Positions 1 to 7,974 of a stretch of 64,000 nucleotides of DNA are shown here, piece by piece. The stretch lies in assembly GCF_022761125.1 (NCBI RefSeq), contig NZ_JAKWJR010000001.1, positions 186,001 to 250,000 on the forward strand, written 5' to 3'. The notes beneath the pieces are model-generated. The model had not been told where the DNA came from and ran no database searches. It was given only the letters and a program-made list of their open reading frames with translations. Origin of the DNA: Nocardioides sp. SR21 (GTDB lineage Bacteria; Actinomycetota; Actinomycetes; Propionibacteriales; Nocardioidaceae). The translations under genes were made by a program, and so were the position numbers. Position 1 is the first letter of the stretch. Each line of letters begins with the position of its first letter.

Positions 1-901
1 GGAGCTCGTGCGCGGCGCGCATCGTGGCGTACTGGCCGGCCAGCCGGGACCCGAACAGCAACGGGTCGTCCGCGCCGAGGGCGACGGTCGCGCCGGCCGC
101 GAGCAGCTCGGGGAGCGGCACCGACGTGAGGTCGGAGTAGACGCCCAGCGCGACGTTCGAGACCGGGCAGACCTCGAGCGCGACGCCGGCCTGGACGATC
201 CGGTCGAGCAGCTCCGGGTCCTCGGCCGACCGGACGCCGTGGCCGAGCCGCTGGGCGTGCAGCGAGTCGAGACAGACGCGGATGTGCTCGGGCCCGCGCA
301 GCTCGCCGCCGTGCGGCACGAGCGTCAGGCCGGCGTCCTCGGCGATGCGGAACGCACCCGCGAACTCGGTGGTGCTCCCGCGTCGCTCGTCGTTGGAGAG
401 GCCGAAGCCGACCACGCCGCGATCGGCGTACTGCCCGGCCAGCCGGGCCAGGGTGCGGGCGTCCAGCGGGTGCCGGGTGCGGTTCGCCGCGATCACCAGC
501 GCGATGCCGAGGCCGGTCGCCTCCGACGCGTCGCGGACCGCGTCGAGCACCAGGTCGGTGAATGCGGTGATGCCGCCGAAGCGAGCGCCGTACCCGCTCG
601 GGTCGACCTGGATCTCGAGCCACCGGCCGCCGTCCTTGACGTCGTCCTCCGCGGCCTCGCGCACCAGGCGGCGTACGTCGCCCTCGGTGCGCAGCACCGA
701 GCGGGCTACGTCGTACAGCCGCTGGAAGCGGAACCAGCCCTTCTCGTCGGCCGCAGAGAGGACCGGTGGCCAGTCCTCGACCAGCTGGTCCGGCAGCGCG
801 ATGCCGTCGCGCTCGGCGAGCTCGAGCAGCGTCGAGTGACGCATCGACCCGGTGAAGTGCAGGTGGAGATGCGCCTTCGGCAGCTGGTGGAGATCACGCA
901 A
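1..901 (-). CDS. add: Adenosine deaminase, 3' end outside window
   Basis: This gene encodes a purine-salvage enzyme that deaminates adenosine (and deoxyadenosine) to inosine in the cytoplasm. Read on the minus strand, the N-terminus is MRDLHQLPKAHLHLHFTGS. It contains the HxH zinc pair of the amidohydrolase fold (H13, H15) followed by the FTGS substrate loop. Further on are VPHGGE, LGHGVRS and a LGADDPL segment, which fit the other metal and catalytic positions of adenosine deaminases. I chose the TTG at 901-899 because it is the only start that keeps the HxH motif. It overlaps the end of the upstream aminotransferase by 8 bases, which suggests translational coupling. The C-terminus lies beyond base 1. 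The family call is firm. The start is likely but rests on context. Confidence 0.88.
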   Translation of the reverse strand, partial: MRDLHQLPKAHLHLHFTGSMRHSTLLELAERDGIALPDQLVEDWPPVLSAADEKGWFRFQRLYDVARSVLRTEGDVRRLVREAAEDDVKDGGRWLEIQVDPSGYGARFGGITAFTDLVLDAVRDASEATGLGIALVIAANRTRHPLDARTLARLAGQYADRGVVGFGLSNDERRGSTTEFAGAFRIAEDAGLTLVPHGGELRGPEHIRVCLDSLHAQRLGHGVRSAEDPELLDRIVQAGVALEVCPVSNVALGVYSDLTSVPLPELLAAGATVALGADDPLLFGSRLAGQYATMRAAHEL

Positions 902-2183
902 GCAGTGACTCCGCCGCTGCCAGCAGCACGCACGTGGCGACGGCCTCCATGGCACCGGTCACCTCGGCGAGCGTCGGGAACGACGGCGCCAGGCGGATGT
1001 TGGTGTCGTCGGGGTCGTTCCGGTACGGGAAGGCCGAGCCGGCCGGAGTCAGCGCGACGCCGGCGTTCTTGGCCAGCTCGATCACGCGGGTCGCGGTGCC
1101 CGGCAGCACGTCGAGGCTCACGAAGTAGCCACCGCGCGGCTCGCTCCACGTCGCCACGCCGAGCCCGCCGAGCTGCTCGCTGAGGATCCGCTCGACCTCG
1201 GCGAACTTCGGCGCCAGTAGGTCGCGGTGCTTGCCCATGTGCTCGCGCACGCCGTCCGGCGAGCCGAAGAACTCGAGGTGGCGCAGGTGGTTGACCTTGT
1301 CGGGGCCGATCGAGCCGAGACCCAGGTTGTCGTGGAACCAGGAGACGGTCTCGGCGGAGCCGCCGACGAACGCGACGCCGGCGCCGGCGTACGTGATCTT
1401 CGACGTCGACGCGAACACCACCGGCCGGTGCGGGTGACCCGCGACGGCGGCCAGCGACACGATGTCGGCGCTCTTGGTCTCGTCGCGCGTCAGGTGGTGG
1501 AGCGCGTACGCGTTGTCCCAGAAGATCTTGAAGTCGGGCGCGGCGGTCGGCATCGACGCGAGCCGCTCGGCGACCTCCTGCGTGGTCACCTGGCCGGTCG
1601 GGTTGGCGTACGTCGGCACCAGCCACATGCCCTTGATCGTCGGGTCGTCGGCGACCAGCGCCGCGATCGCGTCGGCGTCCGGGCCGGTGTCGGTCATCGC
1701 GACCGGGATCATCTCGATGCCGAACCACTCGAGCAGCGTGAAGTGCCGGTCGTAGCCGGGCACCGGGCAGACGAAGCGGACCTTCTCCTCGGCGCCCCAC
1801 GGGCGCTCCGAGTCGACGCCGCCCTTGAGCCAGAGGTACGACAGCACGTCCTTCATCAGCGTGAGGCTGGAGGTGCCCTGGGCGGACAGCTGAGCGACCT
1901 CGAGGCCGAGCAGGTCCGCGAACATCTCCCGCAGTGCGGTCACGCCGGCGAGGCCGCCGTAGTTGCGGGCGTCCACCCCGTCGGGCGTCGTGGTCGTCGT
2001 CGGCAGCGCGAGCAGGCCGTCGGAGAGATCGAGCTGCTCGGCGGACGGCTTGCCCCGCGTGAGGTCCAGCTTCAGGCCGGAGGCGACGAGCGCGTCGTAC
2101 GCCGTCTGCTGGGTCGCGCGGAAGGACTCGATGTCGGCGCGGGAACGCTCTGTCAGCGGCGGGGAGAGGGGCTGCGTGCTCAC
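894..2183 (-). CDS. Type Ic aspartate aminotransferase (PLP, fold I)
   Basis: This 429-residue PLP enzyme closely resembles the mycobacterial protein Rv3722c in remembered sequence, for example LDLTRGKPSAEQLDLS near residue 40, PVPGYDRHF, FWDNAYA and FASTSKITYAG. The SxSK segment carries the Schiff-base lysine. Rv3722c has been characterised as the main aspartate aminotransferase that feeds nitrogen into aspartate, so the same role is inferred here. Many annotations call this subgroup MocR-like or a generic class I/II aminotransferase, but there is no DNA-binding domain. The GTG start at 2183 has a CACGAT box 6 bases upstream and no Shine-Dalgarno, so it may be leaderless. The gene is followed by adenosine deaminase in an overlapping arrangement. 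Confidence 0.88.
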   Translation of the reverse strand: MSTQPLSPPLTERSRADIESFRATQQTAYDALVASGLKLDLTRGKPSAEQLDLSDGLLALPTTTTTPDGVDARNYGGLAGVTALREMFADLLGLEVAQLSAQGTSSLTLMKDVLSYLWLKGGVDSERPWGAEEKVRFVCPVPGYDRHFTLLEWFGIEMIPVAMTDTGPDADAIAALVADDPTIKGMWLVPTYANPTGQVTTQEVAERLASMPTAAPDFKIFWDNAYALHHLTRDETKSADIVSLAAVAGHPHRPVVFASTSKITYAGAGVAFVGGSAETVSWFHDNLGLGSIGPDKVNHLRHLEFFGSPDGVREHMGKHRDLLAPKFAEVERILSEQLGGLGVATWSEPRGGYFVSLDVLPGTATRVIELAKNAGVALTPAGSAFPYRNDPDDTNIRLAPSFPTLAEVTGAMEAVATCVLLAAAESLLA

Positions 2184-2258
2184 GCGCCCATCGTGTCAGA
2201 GAGACTGGGTCCGAGGTCCACGGGGTATCGGCTCTCGATATCGGCTCCGGCAGCCGGT

Positions 2259-2289
2259 TTGGACGCAGCCTTCCTCGACCCCGTAGACT
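2259..2289 (+). promoter_or_regulatory. Candidate promoter for tRNA-Trp/secE
   Basis: TTGGAC (2259-2264) and TAGACT (2284-2289) are separated by 19 bases, about 85 bases before the tRNA. The -10 fits the actinobacterial TANNNT pattern, but the spacer is longer than ideal. The assignment is inferred from position. Confidence 0.35.
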
Positions 2290-2375
2290 CCATCACTGGT
2301 GGATTCCCACAGGCTCAGTCATGCCCTCGCAGGGCTAGGCGGCACGTGGGTGGGCCACCGCGCAGGTCGCTGCGA

Positions 2376-2448
2376 AGGGCACTAGCTCAACTGGCAGAGC
2401 ATCGGTCTCCAAAACCGAAGGTTGGGGGTTCAAGTCCCTCGTGCCCTG
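2376..2448 (+). tRNA. trnW: tRNA-Trp (CCA anticodon)
   Basis: The acceptor arms AGGGCAC and GTGCCCT pair over 7 bases. The D stem is GCTC/GAGC. The anticodon stem TCGGT/ACCGA encloses the loop CTCCAAA, so the anticodon is CCA. The discriminator base is G, as expected for tRNA-Trp. The 3' CCA is not encoded. The position just before secE-nusG is the conserved actinobacterial arrangement. Confidence 0.95.
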
Positions 2449-2492
2449 CAAAGGGAAATGGTCGAACGGTCTACAGGGAGCAGGTGAAGGAC

Positions 2493-2741
2493 GTGTCGGA
2501 CAGCAAGGCAGTCCGAGGTTCGCGGGGCGGGAACGCCGAGAAGCGGACCAGCCTTCCGACGTTCTACCGTCAGGTGGTCGCGGAGCTGCGCAAGGTCGTC
2601 TACCCGACCCAGGAGCAGCTGATCACCTACTTCATCGTGGTGATGGTGTTCGTGATCGCGATGATGGCGATCGTCTCGGCGCTCGACCTGGGCTTCGGAA
2701 AGCTCGTCTTCGCGATCTTCACCGGCCCGTCCAACACGTGA
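2493..2741 (+). CDS. secE: Preprotein translocase subunit SecE
   Basis: This 82-residue SecE is the small essential stabilising subunit of the SecYEG channel in the plasma membrane. A charged N-terminal half leads into the conserved amphipathic segment FYRQVVAELRKVVYPTQEQL, and then one membrane span (about residues 52-72). That single-span form is typical of non-enteric bacteria. Two in-frame GTG codons are possible, at 2484 and 2493. I chose 2493 (VSDSKAV) by similarity to related SecE starts. The AGGGAG stretch at 2474 would serve 2484 better, so the start is uncertain by three codons. The gene sits between tRNA-Trp and nusG, its usual neighbour. Confidence 0.92.
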   Translation: MSDSKAVRGSRGGNAEKRTSLPTFYRQVVAELRKVVYPTQEQLITYFIVVMVFVIAMMAIVSALDLGFGKLVFAIFTGPSNT

Positions 2742-2803
2742 TTCCGGCTGCCGCCGGATGACTCGGATAACTCAGCAGCAAATCGACGTTGATGGAGCAG
2801 TAC

Positions 2804-3700
2804 GTGTCTGAGCAGGAGTACGACTCGGTGGAGACCGAGGAGACCGCGGTCGACCCGACCCTCGAGGACCAGTACGGCGAGCCCAACGACGGGCCCGACG
2901 TCGAGGACGACCCGCGTCTGGACGCCGAGGTCACCGGCGAGGACACCGACGCCGACCTGGGGCTCGACGACCACGAGGCGGCGGGCAGCTCGATCGAGCT
3001 CTCCCACGCCGAGGGTGACGAGGCTCCCGAGGACTCCGACGGCGACGCGGACGACGACGCGGACGTCGACGACAACGACCCGCTCGAGGTCTTCCGCCGC
3101 GAGCTGTGGGCCAAGCCCGGTGACTGGTTCGTCGTGCACACCTACTCCGGCATGGAGAACCGGGTGAAGTCGAACCTCGAGAACCGCATCATCTCTCTCA
3201 ACATGGAGGACTACATCCACGAGATCGTGGTCCCCACCGAGGAGGTCGCGGAGATCAAGAACGGCCAGCGCAAGATGGTGCGCCGGACCGTCCTCCCCGG
3301 TTACGTCCTGGTCCGCATGGACCTCACCGACGAGTCCTGGGCCGCCGTGCGGCACACCCCGTCGGTCACCGGCTTCGTCGGCCACAGCCACCAGCCGGTG
3401 CCGCTGTCGATGAGCGAGGTCGAGAACATGCTGGCGCCCGCCGTGGTCGCCCGCGCCGAGGCCGAGGCCGTCGCCGCCGGCGTTCCGTCCACCTCGGGTG
3501 GCGCCGTCGCGAAGAAGCCGGTCGAGGTCGCCGACTTCGACGTCTCCGACTCGGTCATGGTCGTCGACGGCCCGTTCGCCACGCTGCACGCGACGATCAC
3601 CGAGATCAACGCGGAGTCGCAGCGCGTCAAGGCGCTCGTCGAGATCTTCGGCCGCGAGACGCCGGTCGAGCTGTCGTTCTCGCAGATCCAGAAGGTCTGA
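2804..3700 (+). CDS. nusG: Transcription termination/antitermination factor NusG
   Basis: NusG binds RNA polymerase near the clamp and controls pausing, Rho-dependent termination and coupling to ribosomes. The NGN domain starts at about residue 106 ([11 protein letters not shown]) and includes [15 protein letters not shown]. The KOW domain is near the C-terminus ([18 protein letters not shown]). The GTG at 2804 is preceded by GATGGAG with 6 bases of spacing and fits better than the ATG at 2792. The roughly 100-residue N-terminal extension is very rich in Asp and Glu and is much longer than in E. coli NusG. Actinobacterial NusG proteins do carry acidic extensions, and this one is at the long end. 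A hairpin terminator follows directly. Confidence 0.93.
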   Translation: MSEQEYDSVETEETAVDPTLEDQYGEPNDGPDVEDDPRLDAEVTGEDTDADLGLDDHEAAGSSIELSHAEGDEAPEDSDGDADDDADVDDNDPLEVFRRELWAKPGDWFVVHTYSGMENRVKSNLENRIISLNMEDYIHEIVVPTEEVAEIKNGQRKMVRRTVLPGYVLVRMDLTDESWAAVRHTPSVTGFVGHSHQPVPLSMSEVENMLAPAVVARAEAEAVAAGVPSTSGGAVAKKPVEVADFDVSDSVMVVDGPFATLHATITEINAESQRVKALVEIFGRETPVELSFSQIQKV

Positions 3701-3704
3701 GGCC

Positions 3705-3728
3705 CTGCCCGGAGCTCGCTCCGGGCAG
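3705..3728 (+). terminator. Hairpin terminator after nusG
   Basis: A perfect 10-bp stem, CTGCCCGGAG/CTCCGGGCAG with loop CTCG, begins 4 bases after the nusG stop. No T tract follows, which is common for actinobacterial terminators. Confidence 0.7.
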
Positions 3729-3941
3729 GAGAGCCGAGAGATCGAGGAGCGTCGGCGTGACCCCGAGCGAAGCGAGGGGGCGCGCGACGCGTCTCGAGAT
3801 CCAGGAGACCGGGATTTCGCGTATCGGCGAACCCGCAGCACAATAGACAGGTTGCCCGGCTCGCGAGCCGGGCGGCAGCAGCAGGTGGCAGGGGCCCACT
3901 CGTGGGCCTCGTCATGACCACGAGACAGAAAGAGAAGCAGC
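3729..3941 (+). promoter_or_regulatory. nusG-rplK intergenic leader with two hairpins
   Basis: This 213-base gap holds a repeat-like stretch (GAGCGAAGCGAGGGGG, 3769-3784) and a weak promoter candidate, TTTCGC (3815) with CACAAT (3839). Two strong hairpins lie downstream: GCCCGGCT-CGCG-AGCCGGGC at 3854-3873 and GGCCCAC-TC-GTGGGCC at 3893-3908. Both fall in the probable rplK 5' leader. In other bacteria L1 represses its own rplKA mRNA through a leader structure, so this may be that target. The role is inferred. Confidence 0.4.
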
Positions 3942-4370
3942 ATGCCTCCCAAGAAGAAGATCGCCGCACTGGTCAAGGTGCAGCTCCAGGCCGGCGCCGC
4001 GACGCCCGCCCCGCCGGTCGGTACCGCTCTCGGTCCGCACGGTGTGAACATCATGGAGTTCTGCAAGGCGTACAACGCCCAGACCGAGTCCATGCGCGGC
4101 AACGTCATCCCCGTCGAGATCACCATCTACGAGGACCGTTCCTTCACCTTCATCACGAAGACCCCGCCGGCCGCGGAGCTCATCAAGAAGGCCGCCGGCC
4201 TGCAGAAGGGCTCGGGCGTCCCGCACAAGGAGAAGGTCGGCAAGCTGACCAAGGACCAGGTGCGCGAGATCGCTCAGACCAAGCTCCCGGACCTCAACGC
4301 CAACGACATCGACGCCGCCATGAAGATCGTGGAGGGCACTGCCCGCTCGATGGGCGTCACGACCGACTGA
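3942..4370 (+). CDS. rplK: 50S ribosomal protein L11
   Basis: This 142-residue L11 forms the base of the L7/L12 stalk and binds 23S rRNA in the GTPase-associated centre. The N-terminal domain ([35 protein letters not shown]) and the C-terminal rRNA-binding domain (residues ~75-140, ending MGV) are complete and of normal length. The ATG has AGAGAAG upstream. It pairs with rplA, 57 bases downstream, in the standard order. The long KKK-rich start is typical of actinobacteria. Confidence 0.97.
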   Translation: MPPKKKIAALVKVQLQAGAATPAPPVGTALGPHGVNIMEFCKAYNAQTESMRGNVIPVEITIYEDRSFTFITKTPPAAELIKKAAGLQKGSGVPHKEKVGKLTKDQVREIAQTKLPDLNANDIDAAMKIVEGTARSMGVTTD

Positions 4371-4427
4371 AACGTGGGAGAGCCGCGCTGGCTCGCTAAC
4401 CACATCTCCTGAAAGCAGAGGAACATC

Positions 4428-5147
4428 ATGCAGCGCAGCAAGACCTACCGCGCGGCGGCCGAGACGTTCGACAAGGACGAGCTCTACGCCCCGCTGGCCG
4501 CGATCAAGATCGCGAAGAACGGCAGCAAGAAGAAGTTCGACGAGACCGTGGACGTCGTCATGCGTCTCGGCGTCGACCCCCGCAAGGCCGACCAGATGGT
4601 GCGCGGCACCGTCAACCTGCCGAACGGCACCGGCAAGACCGCTCGCGTCCTCGTGTTCGCGAACGCCGACAAGGCCGAGGCCGCCCGTGAGGCCGGCGCC
4701 GACTTCGTCGGTGGCGACGAGCTGATCGAGAAGGTCGCCGGCGGCTGGCTCGACTTCGACGCCGTGGTCGCGACCCCGGACATGATGGGCAAGGTCGGCC
4801 GCCTCGGCCGCGTGCTCGGTCCGCGCTCGCTGATGCCGAACCCGAAGACCGGCACCGTGACGCCGGACGTGGCCAAGGCCGTGTCCGACATCAAGGGCGG
4901 CAAGATCGAGTTCCGTGTCGACCGCCACGCGAACCTGCACTTCATCATCGGCAAGGCCTCGTTCTCCGAGGTCCAGCTCGCGGAGAACTACGCCGCGGCG
5001 CTCGACGAGGTGCTGCGTCTCAAGCCGTCCAGCTCCAAGGGCCGCTACATCAAGAAGGTCAGCATCTCGACGACCATGGGCCCCGGTGTCCAGGTCGACC
5101 CGAACCGCACCCGCAACATCGCGGCCGAGGACGACGCCCAGGCCTGA
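4428..5147 (+). CDS. rplA: 50S ribosomal protein L1
   Basis: This 239-residue L1 forms the mobile L1 stalk that handles deacylated tRNA at the E site. In many bacteria it also represses translation of the rplK-rplA mRNA. Recognisable segments include [45 protein letters not shown] and [14 protein letters not shown]. The AGAGGAACATC before the ATG is a good ribosome-binding site. A strong terminator 16 bases past the stop ends the unit, so rplKA is separate from rplJL. Confidence 0.97.
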   Translation: MQRSKTYRAAAETFDKDELYAPLAAIKIAKNGSKKKFDETVDVVMRLGVDPRKADQMVRGTVNLPNGTGKTARVLVFANADKAEAAREAGADFVGGDELIEKVAGGWLDFDAVVATPDMMGKVGRLGRVLGPRSLMPNPKTGTVTPDVAKAVSDIKGGKIEFRVDRHANLHFIIGKASFSEVQLAENYAAALDEVLRLKPSSSKGRYIKKVSISTTMGPGVQVDPNRTRNIAAEDDAQA

Positions 5148-5162
5148 TCCACGCGCCACGTC

Positions 5163-5196
5163 GAAGGCCCGCCACCCGTCAGGGTGGCGGGCCTTC
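5163..5196 (+). terminator. Hairpin terminator after rplA
   Basis: A perfect 15-bp stem, GAAGGCCCGCCACCC with its complement and loop GTCA, ends in TTC. It is among the strongest hairpins in the window. Confidence 0.85.
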
Positions 5197-5204
5197 GCCG
5201 TCGT

Positions 5205-5286
5205 CGGTCGAGCTTGTCGAGACCCCCGCAGCCGATGCAGGGCGGCGGGGTCTCGACGACGCTCGCTGGCGCTCGCTGCTCGACCT
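5205..5286. repeat. Dispersed palindromic intergenic repeat, copy 1
   Basis: An imperfect inverted repeat has GGTCGAGCTTGTCGAGACC on the left and GGGGTCTCGACGACGCTCG running into GCTGCTCGACCTACG on the right. It shares the TCTCGAC and CTCGACC cores with copies near 6801, 18130, 22092, 55790 and 55850. The family is intergenic only in this window. Confidence 0.6.
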
Positions 5287-5299
5287 ACGACGTCGCGAT

Positions 5300-5329
5300 T
5301 TGGCGCCGGGTCGGCTCCCCCCGTACTGT
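5300..5329 (+). promoter_or_regulatory. Candidate rplJ promoter
   Basis: TTGGCG (5300-5305) and TACTGT (5324-5329) are separated by 18 bases and lie immediately upstream of the L10-leader element. This fits an independent rplJL transcript. Confidence 0.5.
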
Positions 5330-5330
5330 T

Positions 5331-5500
5331 CTCCACGAAACCAAAGACCGCCGGTTGTCCTCCTGCGCCAGCAGGAAGACCGAAGGCCCGTAGCGATACG
5401 GACGACCTGCGCAGGATTCAGAGCAAGTTCCAACGCCCTGAGCCTGTGCTCGGGGCGTTCGTCTTTCTCCGGGGCTCCGCGGTGGTCACCACCGAAAGGA
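5331..5500 (+). ncRNA. Ribosomal protein L10 leader (rplJL autoregulation)
   Basis: The untranslated leader contains ACCAAAGACCGCCGG, a hallmark of the actinobacterial L10 leader, followed by paired segments and a GC-rich stem (GAACGCC-type arms around 5430-5465) before the Shine-Dalgarno GAAAGGA. In other bacteria the L10-(L7/L12)4 complex binds this structure and represses its own mRNA. Assignment is by recognised motif and position. Exact ends are approximate. Confidence 0.75.
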
Positions 5501-5505
5501 CACCC

Positions 5506-6201
5506 ATGGCGCGGGCAGACAAGCAGGCGGCCGTCGCGGACATCGTTGAGTCGTTCAACGATTCCGCCGGTGCCGTGCTGACCGAGTACCGCGGTCTCAC
5601 CGTGAAGCAGCTGCAGGACCTGCGGCGCTCCCTCGGTGCGAACGCCGACTACGCCGTGGTCAAGAACACGCTGGCCAAGATCGCCGCCAATGAGGCGGGC
5701 ATCTCCGGCTTCGACGACCTGCTGACCGGTCCGACCGCTATCGCCTTCATCAACGGCGACGTGGTCGAGGCGGCCAAGGGTCTGCGTGACTTTGCCAAGG
5801 CGAACCCCACCCTGGTCATCAAGGGTGGCGTCCTGGACGGCAAGATCCTCGACGCGAAGGAGGTCGCCAAGCTGGCCGACCTCGAGTCGCGCGAGGTGCT
5901 CATGGGCAAGCTGGCCGGCGCGATGCTCGCGTCGCTCAGCCAGGCCGTCTACCTGCTCAACGCCCCCCTCGCCCAGGCCGCCCGTCTCGCGGGTGCGCTC
6001 CAGGCGAAGGCCGAGCAGGACCCCTCGATCCTCGCAGGTGGTGCCGGTACGCCGGTCGCCGCCGAGGAGGCTCCGGCCGAGGCAGCTGCCGAGACCGAGG
6101 CCCCCGCTGACGAGGCTCCCGCGGCTGAGGAGGCTCCCGCTGAGGAAGCCCCCGCTGCCGAGGCCGAGACCTCCGATGAGGGCGAAGCCACCGAGGCCTG
6201 A
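5506..6201 (+). CDS. rplJ: 50S ribosomal protein L10
   Basis: This 231-residue L10 anchors L7/L12 dimers to the ribosome stalk. The N-terminal domain ([50 protein letters not shown]) and the helix that binds L12 ([20 protein letters not shown]) are clear. The ATG at 5506 has GAAAGGA 6 bases upstream. About 50 extra C-terminal residues are Ala/Glu/Pro-rich ([19 protein letters not shown]), a low-complexity tail also seen in other actinobacterial L10 proteins and not needed for stalk assembly in shorter homologues. Confidence 0.96.
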   Translation: MARADKQAAVADIVESFNDSAGAVLTEYRGLTVKQLQDLRRSLGANADYAVVKNTLAKIAANEAGISGFDDLLTGPTAIAFINGDVVEAAKGLRDFAKANPTLVIKGGVLDGKILDAKEVAKLADLESREVLMGKLAGAMLASLSQAVYLLNAPLAQAARLAGALQAKAEQDPSILAGGAGTPVAAEEAPAEAAAETEAPADEAPAAEEAPAEEAPAAEAETSDEGEATEA

Positions 6202-6289
6202 GCTACCGCTCAAGCCGACGTAACCACCACCTGAAACCCCGGCTCACCGCGACAGCGGTCAGGGCCACCGAATGGAAGGAAACGCCACC

Positions 6290-6685
6290 ATGGCGAAGCT
6301 CAGCACCGACGAGCTCCTCGACGCGTTCAAGGAGATGACGCTGATCGAGCTCAGCGAGTTCGTGAAGCAGTTCGAGGAGACCTTCGGCGTCACCGCCGCT
6401 GCCCCGGTTGCCGTTGCGGCTGCCCCGGCTGCGGGCGGCGCGGGCGGCGACGCCGCTGCCGCGGGCGGCGACCAGGACGAGTTCGACGTCATCCTGGAGT
6501 CGGCCGGCGACAAGAAGATCAACGTCATCAAGGAGGTCCGCGCGCTGACCTCCCTCGGCCTCAAGGAGGCGAAGGAGCTGGTCGAGGCCGCTCCGAAGCC
6601 GATCCTCGAGAAGGTCGCGAAGGACGCTGCGGAGAAGGCCAAGGAGGCCCTCGAGGGCGCCGGCGCCACCGTCACCCTCAAGTGA
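6290..6685 (+). CDS. rplL: 50S ribosomal protein L7/L12
   Basis: This 131-residue stalk protein recruits and stimulates translational GTPases. The N-terminal dimerisation domain ([21 protein letters not shown]) is followed by an Ala/Gly hinge (residues ~40-62) and a complete C-terminal domain ([37 protein letters not shown]). The ATG at 6290 is preferred to the one at 6272 because GGAAGGAAA precedes it. It is cotranscribed with rplJ and ends at a strong terminator. Confidence 0.97.
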   Translation: MAKLSTDELLDAFKEMTLIELSEFVKQFEETFGVTAAAPVAVAAAPAAGGAGGDAAAAGGDQDEFDVILESAGDKKINVIKEVRALTSLGLKEAKELVEAAPKPILEKVAKDAAEKAKEALEGAGATVTLK

Positions 6686-6710
6686 CGTCTTTCTGACGCA
6701 CCTCTTCCAC

Positions 6711-6747
6711 GAGGGGCGGTCCACCCGATCCGGGTGGGCCGCCCCTC
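6711..6747 (+). terminator. Hairpin terminator after rplL
   Basis: GAGGGGCGG pairs with CCGCCCCTC and CCACCC with GGGTGG around a short loop, 26 bases after the rplL stop. Confidence 0.85.
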
Positions 6748-6760
6748 GTCGCATTTCCGA

Positions 6761-6795
6761 GTCGTGGGTTCCTGGCGGAGCCAGGAACCCACGAC
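6761..6795. repeat. Perfect 16-bp hairpin in rplL-mceG gap
   Basis: GTCGTGGGTTCCTGGC and its exact complement flank a 3-base loop GGA. It directly follows the rplL terminator and could be a second or opposite-strand terminator, or the arm of an intergenic repeat. No T tract is seen on either side. Confidence 0.6.
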
Positions 6796-6800
6796 CAGGC

Positions 6801-6850
6801 GAGGAGATTGAGGAGCATCGGCCGGGCGCTCGCTGCTCGACCACCGGCGG
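6801..6850. repeat. Dispersed intergenic repeat, copy 2
   Basis: GAGGAGCATCGG followed by CGCTCGCTGCTCGACCACCG is shared with copy 1 (GCTCGCTGCTCGACC). The rest of the gap up to 7016 has no gene. It holds two GTAAC/GTTAC half-sites (near 6899 and 6923) that could flank the mce promoter, but I cannot place that promoter securely. Confidence 0.5.
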
Positions 6851-7016
6851 TCCAGACCCCAGGTGTAACCGCCACCACACGGGGAAGGAAACCCGCGCGT
6901 AACTTCGCGCCACCGGTCGCGTTGTTACCCAGCAGTGGGGGAGTGGTGGGGAGTGTCAGGCGGGCCCGACCCGGGAATCGGAGCGCGCGGGGTGTCGTAG
7001 GAGGGACAGGCGGGTC

Positions 7017-7970
7017 ATGGGTGTCGAGATCAAGGTCGAGAACCTCAGCAAGTCGTTCGGCAAGCAGCTGATCTGGGGCAACGTGTCCCTGACCGTGCCG
7101 GCCGGAGAGATCTGCGTGATGCTCGGGCCGTCCGGTACCGGCAAGTCGGTGTTCCTCAAGACCCTGATCGGGCTGCTCAAGCCCGACGAGGGCTCGATCG
7201 TCATCGAGGGCACCGACATCGCGACCTGCTCCGAGAAGGAGCTCTACGAGATCCGCAAGCTGTTCGGCGTGCTGTTCCAGGACGGCGCGATGTTCGGCTC
7301 GATGAACCTCTACGACAACGTCGCCTTCCCGCTGCGCGAGCACACCAAGAAGTCCGAGTCCGAGATCCGCGACATCGTCATGGAGAAGATGGACCTGGTC
7401 GGTCTCATCGGTGCCGAGGACAAGCTCCCCGGCGAGATCTCCGGCGGCATGCGCAAGCGCGCCGGCCTGGCTCGCGCCCTCGTCCTCGACCCGGAGATCG
7501 TGCTCTTCGACGAGCCGGACTCCGGCCTCGACCCGGTGCGCACGGCGTTCCTGAACCAGCTGATCGTCGACCTCAACGCCCAGATCGACGCGACGTTCCT
7601 CATCGTCACCCACGACATCAACACCGCGCGCACCGTTCCCGACAACATCGGCCTGCTCTACCACCGGCACCTCGCGATGTTCGGACCGCGCGAGATGCTG
7701 CTCTCGTCCGAGGAGCCGGTGGTCCGCCAGTTCCTCAACGCCCAGCGGGTCGGCCCGATCGGCATGTCGGAGGAGAAGGACGCCGACGAGCTCGCCGCCG
7801 AGGAGGGCCAGGAGCTTCCGCCGCTGCCGCCGATCCCGCTGCAGCTCGACCCGTCCAACGGCATCGCCCGGCGCAGCCAGCGCCCGCCGGGCGAGTGGTG
7901 CCGCGAGAACGGCGTCACCCCGCCTCCGGGGTCGTTCGAGCAGAACATGACCATGGTGACCGGGAGCTGA
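7017..7970 (+). CDS. mceG: Mce transport ATPase MceG (Mkl)
   Basis: This 317-residue ABC ATPase is predicted to energise the YrbE permeases of an Mce lipid importer at the inner face of the membrane. Walker A is GPSGTGKS (near residue 37), the signature is SGGMRKRAGLARAL, Walker B is IVLFDEPDSGLDP and the switch is THD. The extended C-terminal tail (after about residue 245, rich in Pro/Glu) matches MceG/MlaF-type ATPases and is absent from ordinary importers. AGGAGGGAC before the ATG is a strong ribosome-binding site. It is the first gene of the operon, with the first permease starting 4 bases after its stop. Confidence 0.93.
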   Translation: MGVEIKVENLSKSFGKQLIWGNVSLTVPAGEICVMLGPSGTGKSVFLKTLIGLLKPDEGSIVIEGTDIATCSEKELYEIRKLFGVLFQDGAMFGSMNLYDNVAFPLREHTKKSESEIRDIVMEKMDLVGLIGAEDKLPGEISGGMRKRAGLARALVLDPEIVLFDEPDSGLDPVRTAFLNQLIVDLNAQIDATFLIVTHDINTARTVPDNIGLLYHRHLAMFGPREMLLSSEEPVVRQFLNAQRVGPIGMSEEKDADELAAEEGQELPPLPPIPLQLDPSNGIARRSQRPPGEWCRENGVTPPPGSFEQNMTMVTGS

Positions 7971-7974
7971 TCGC

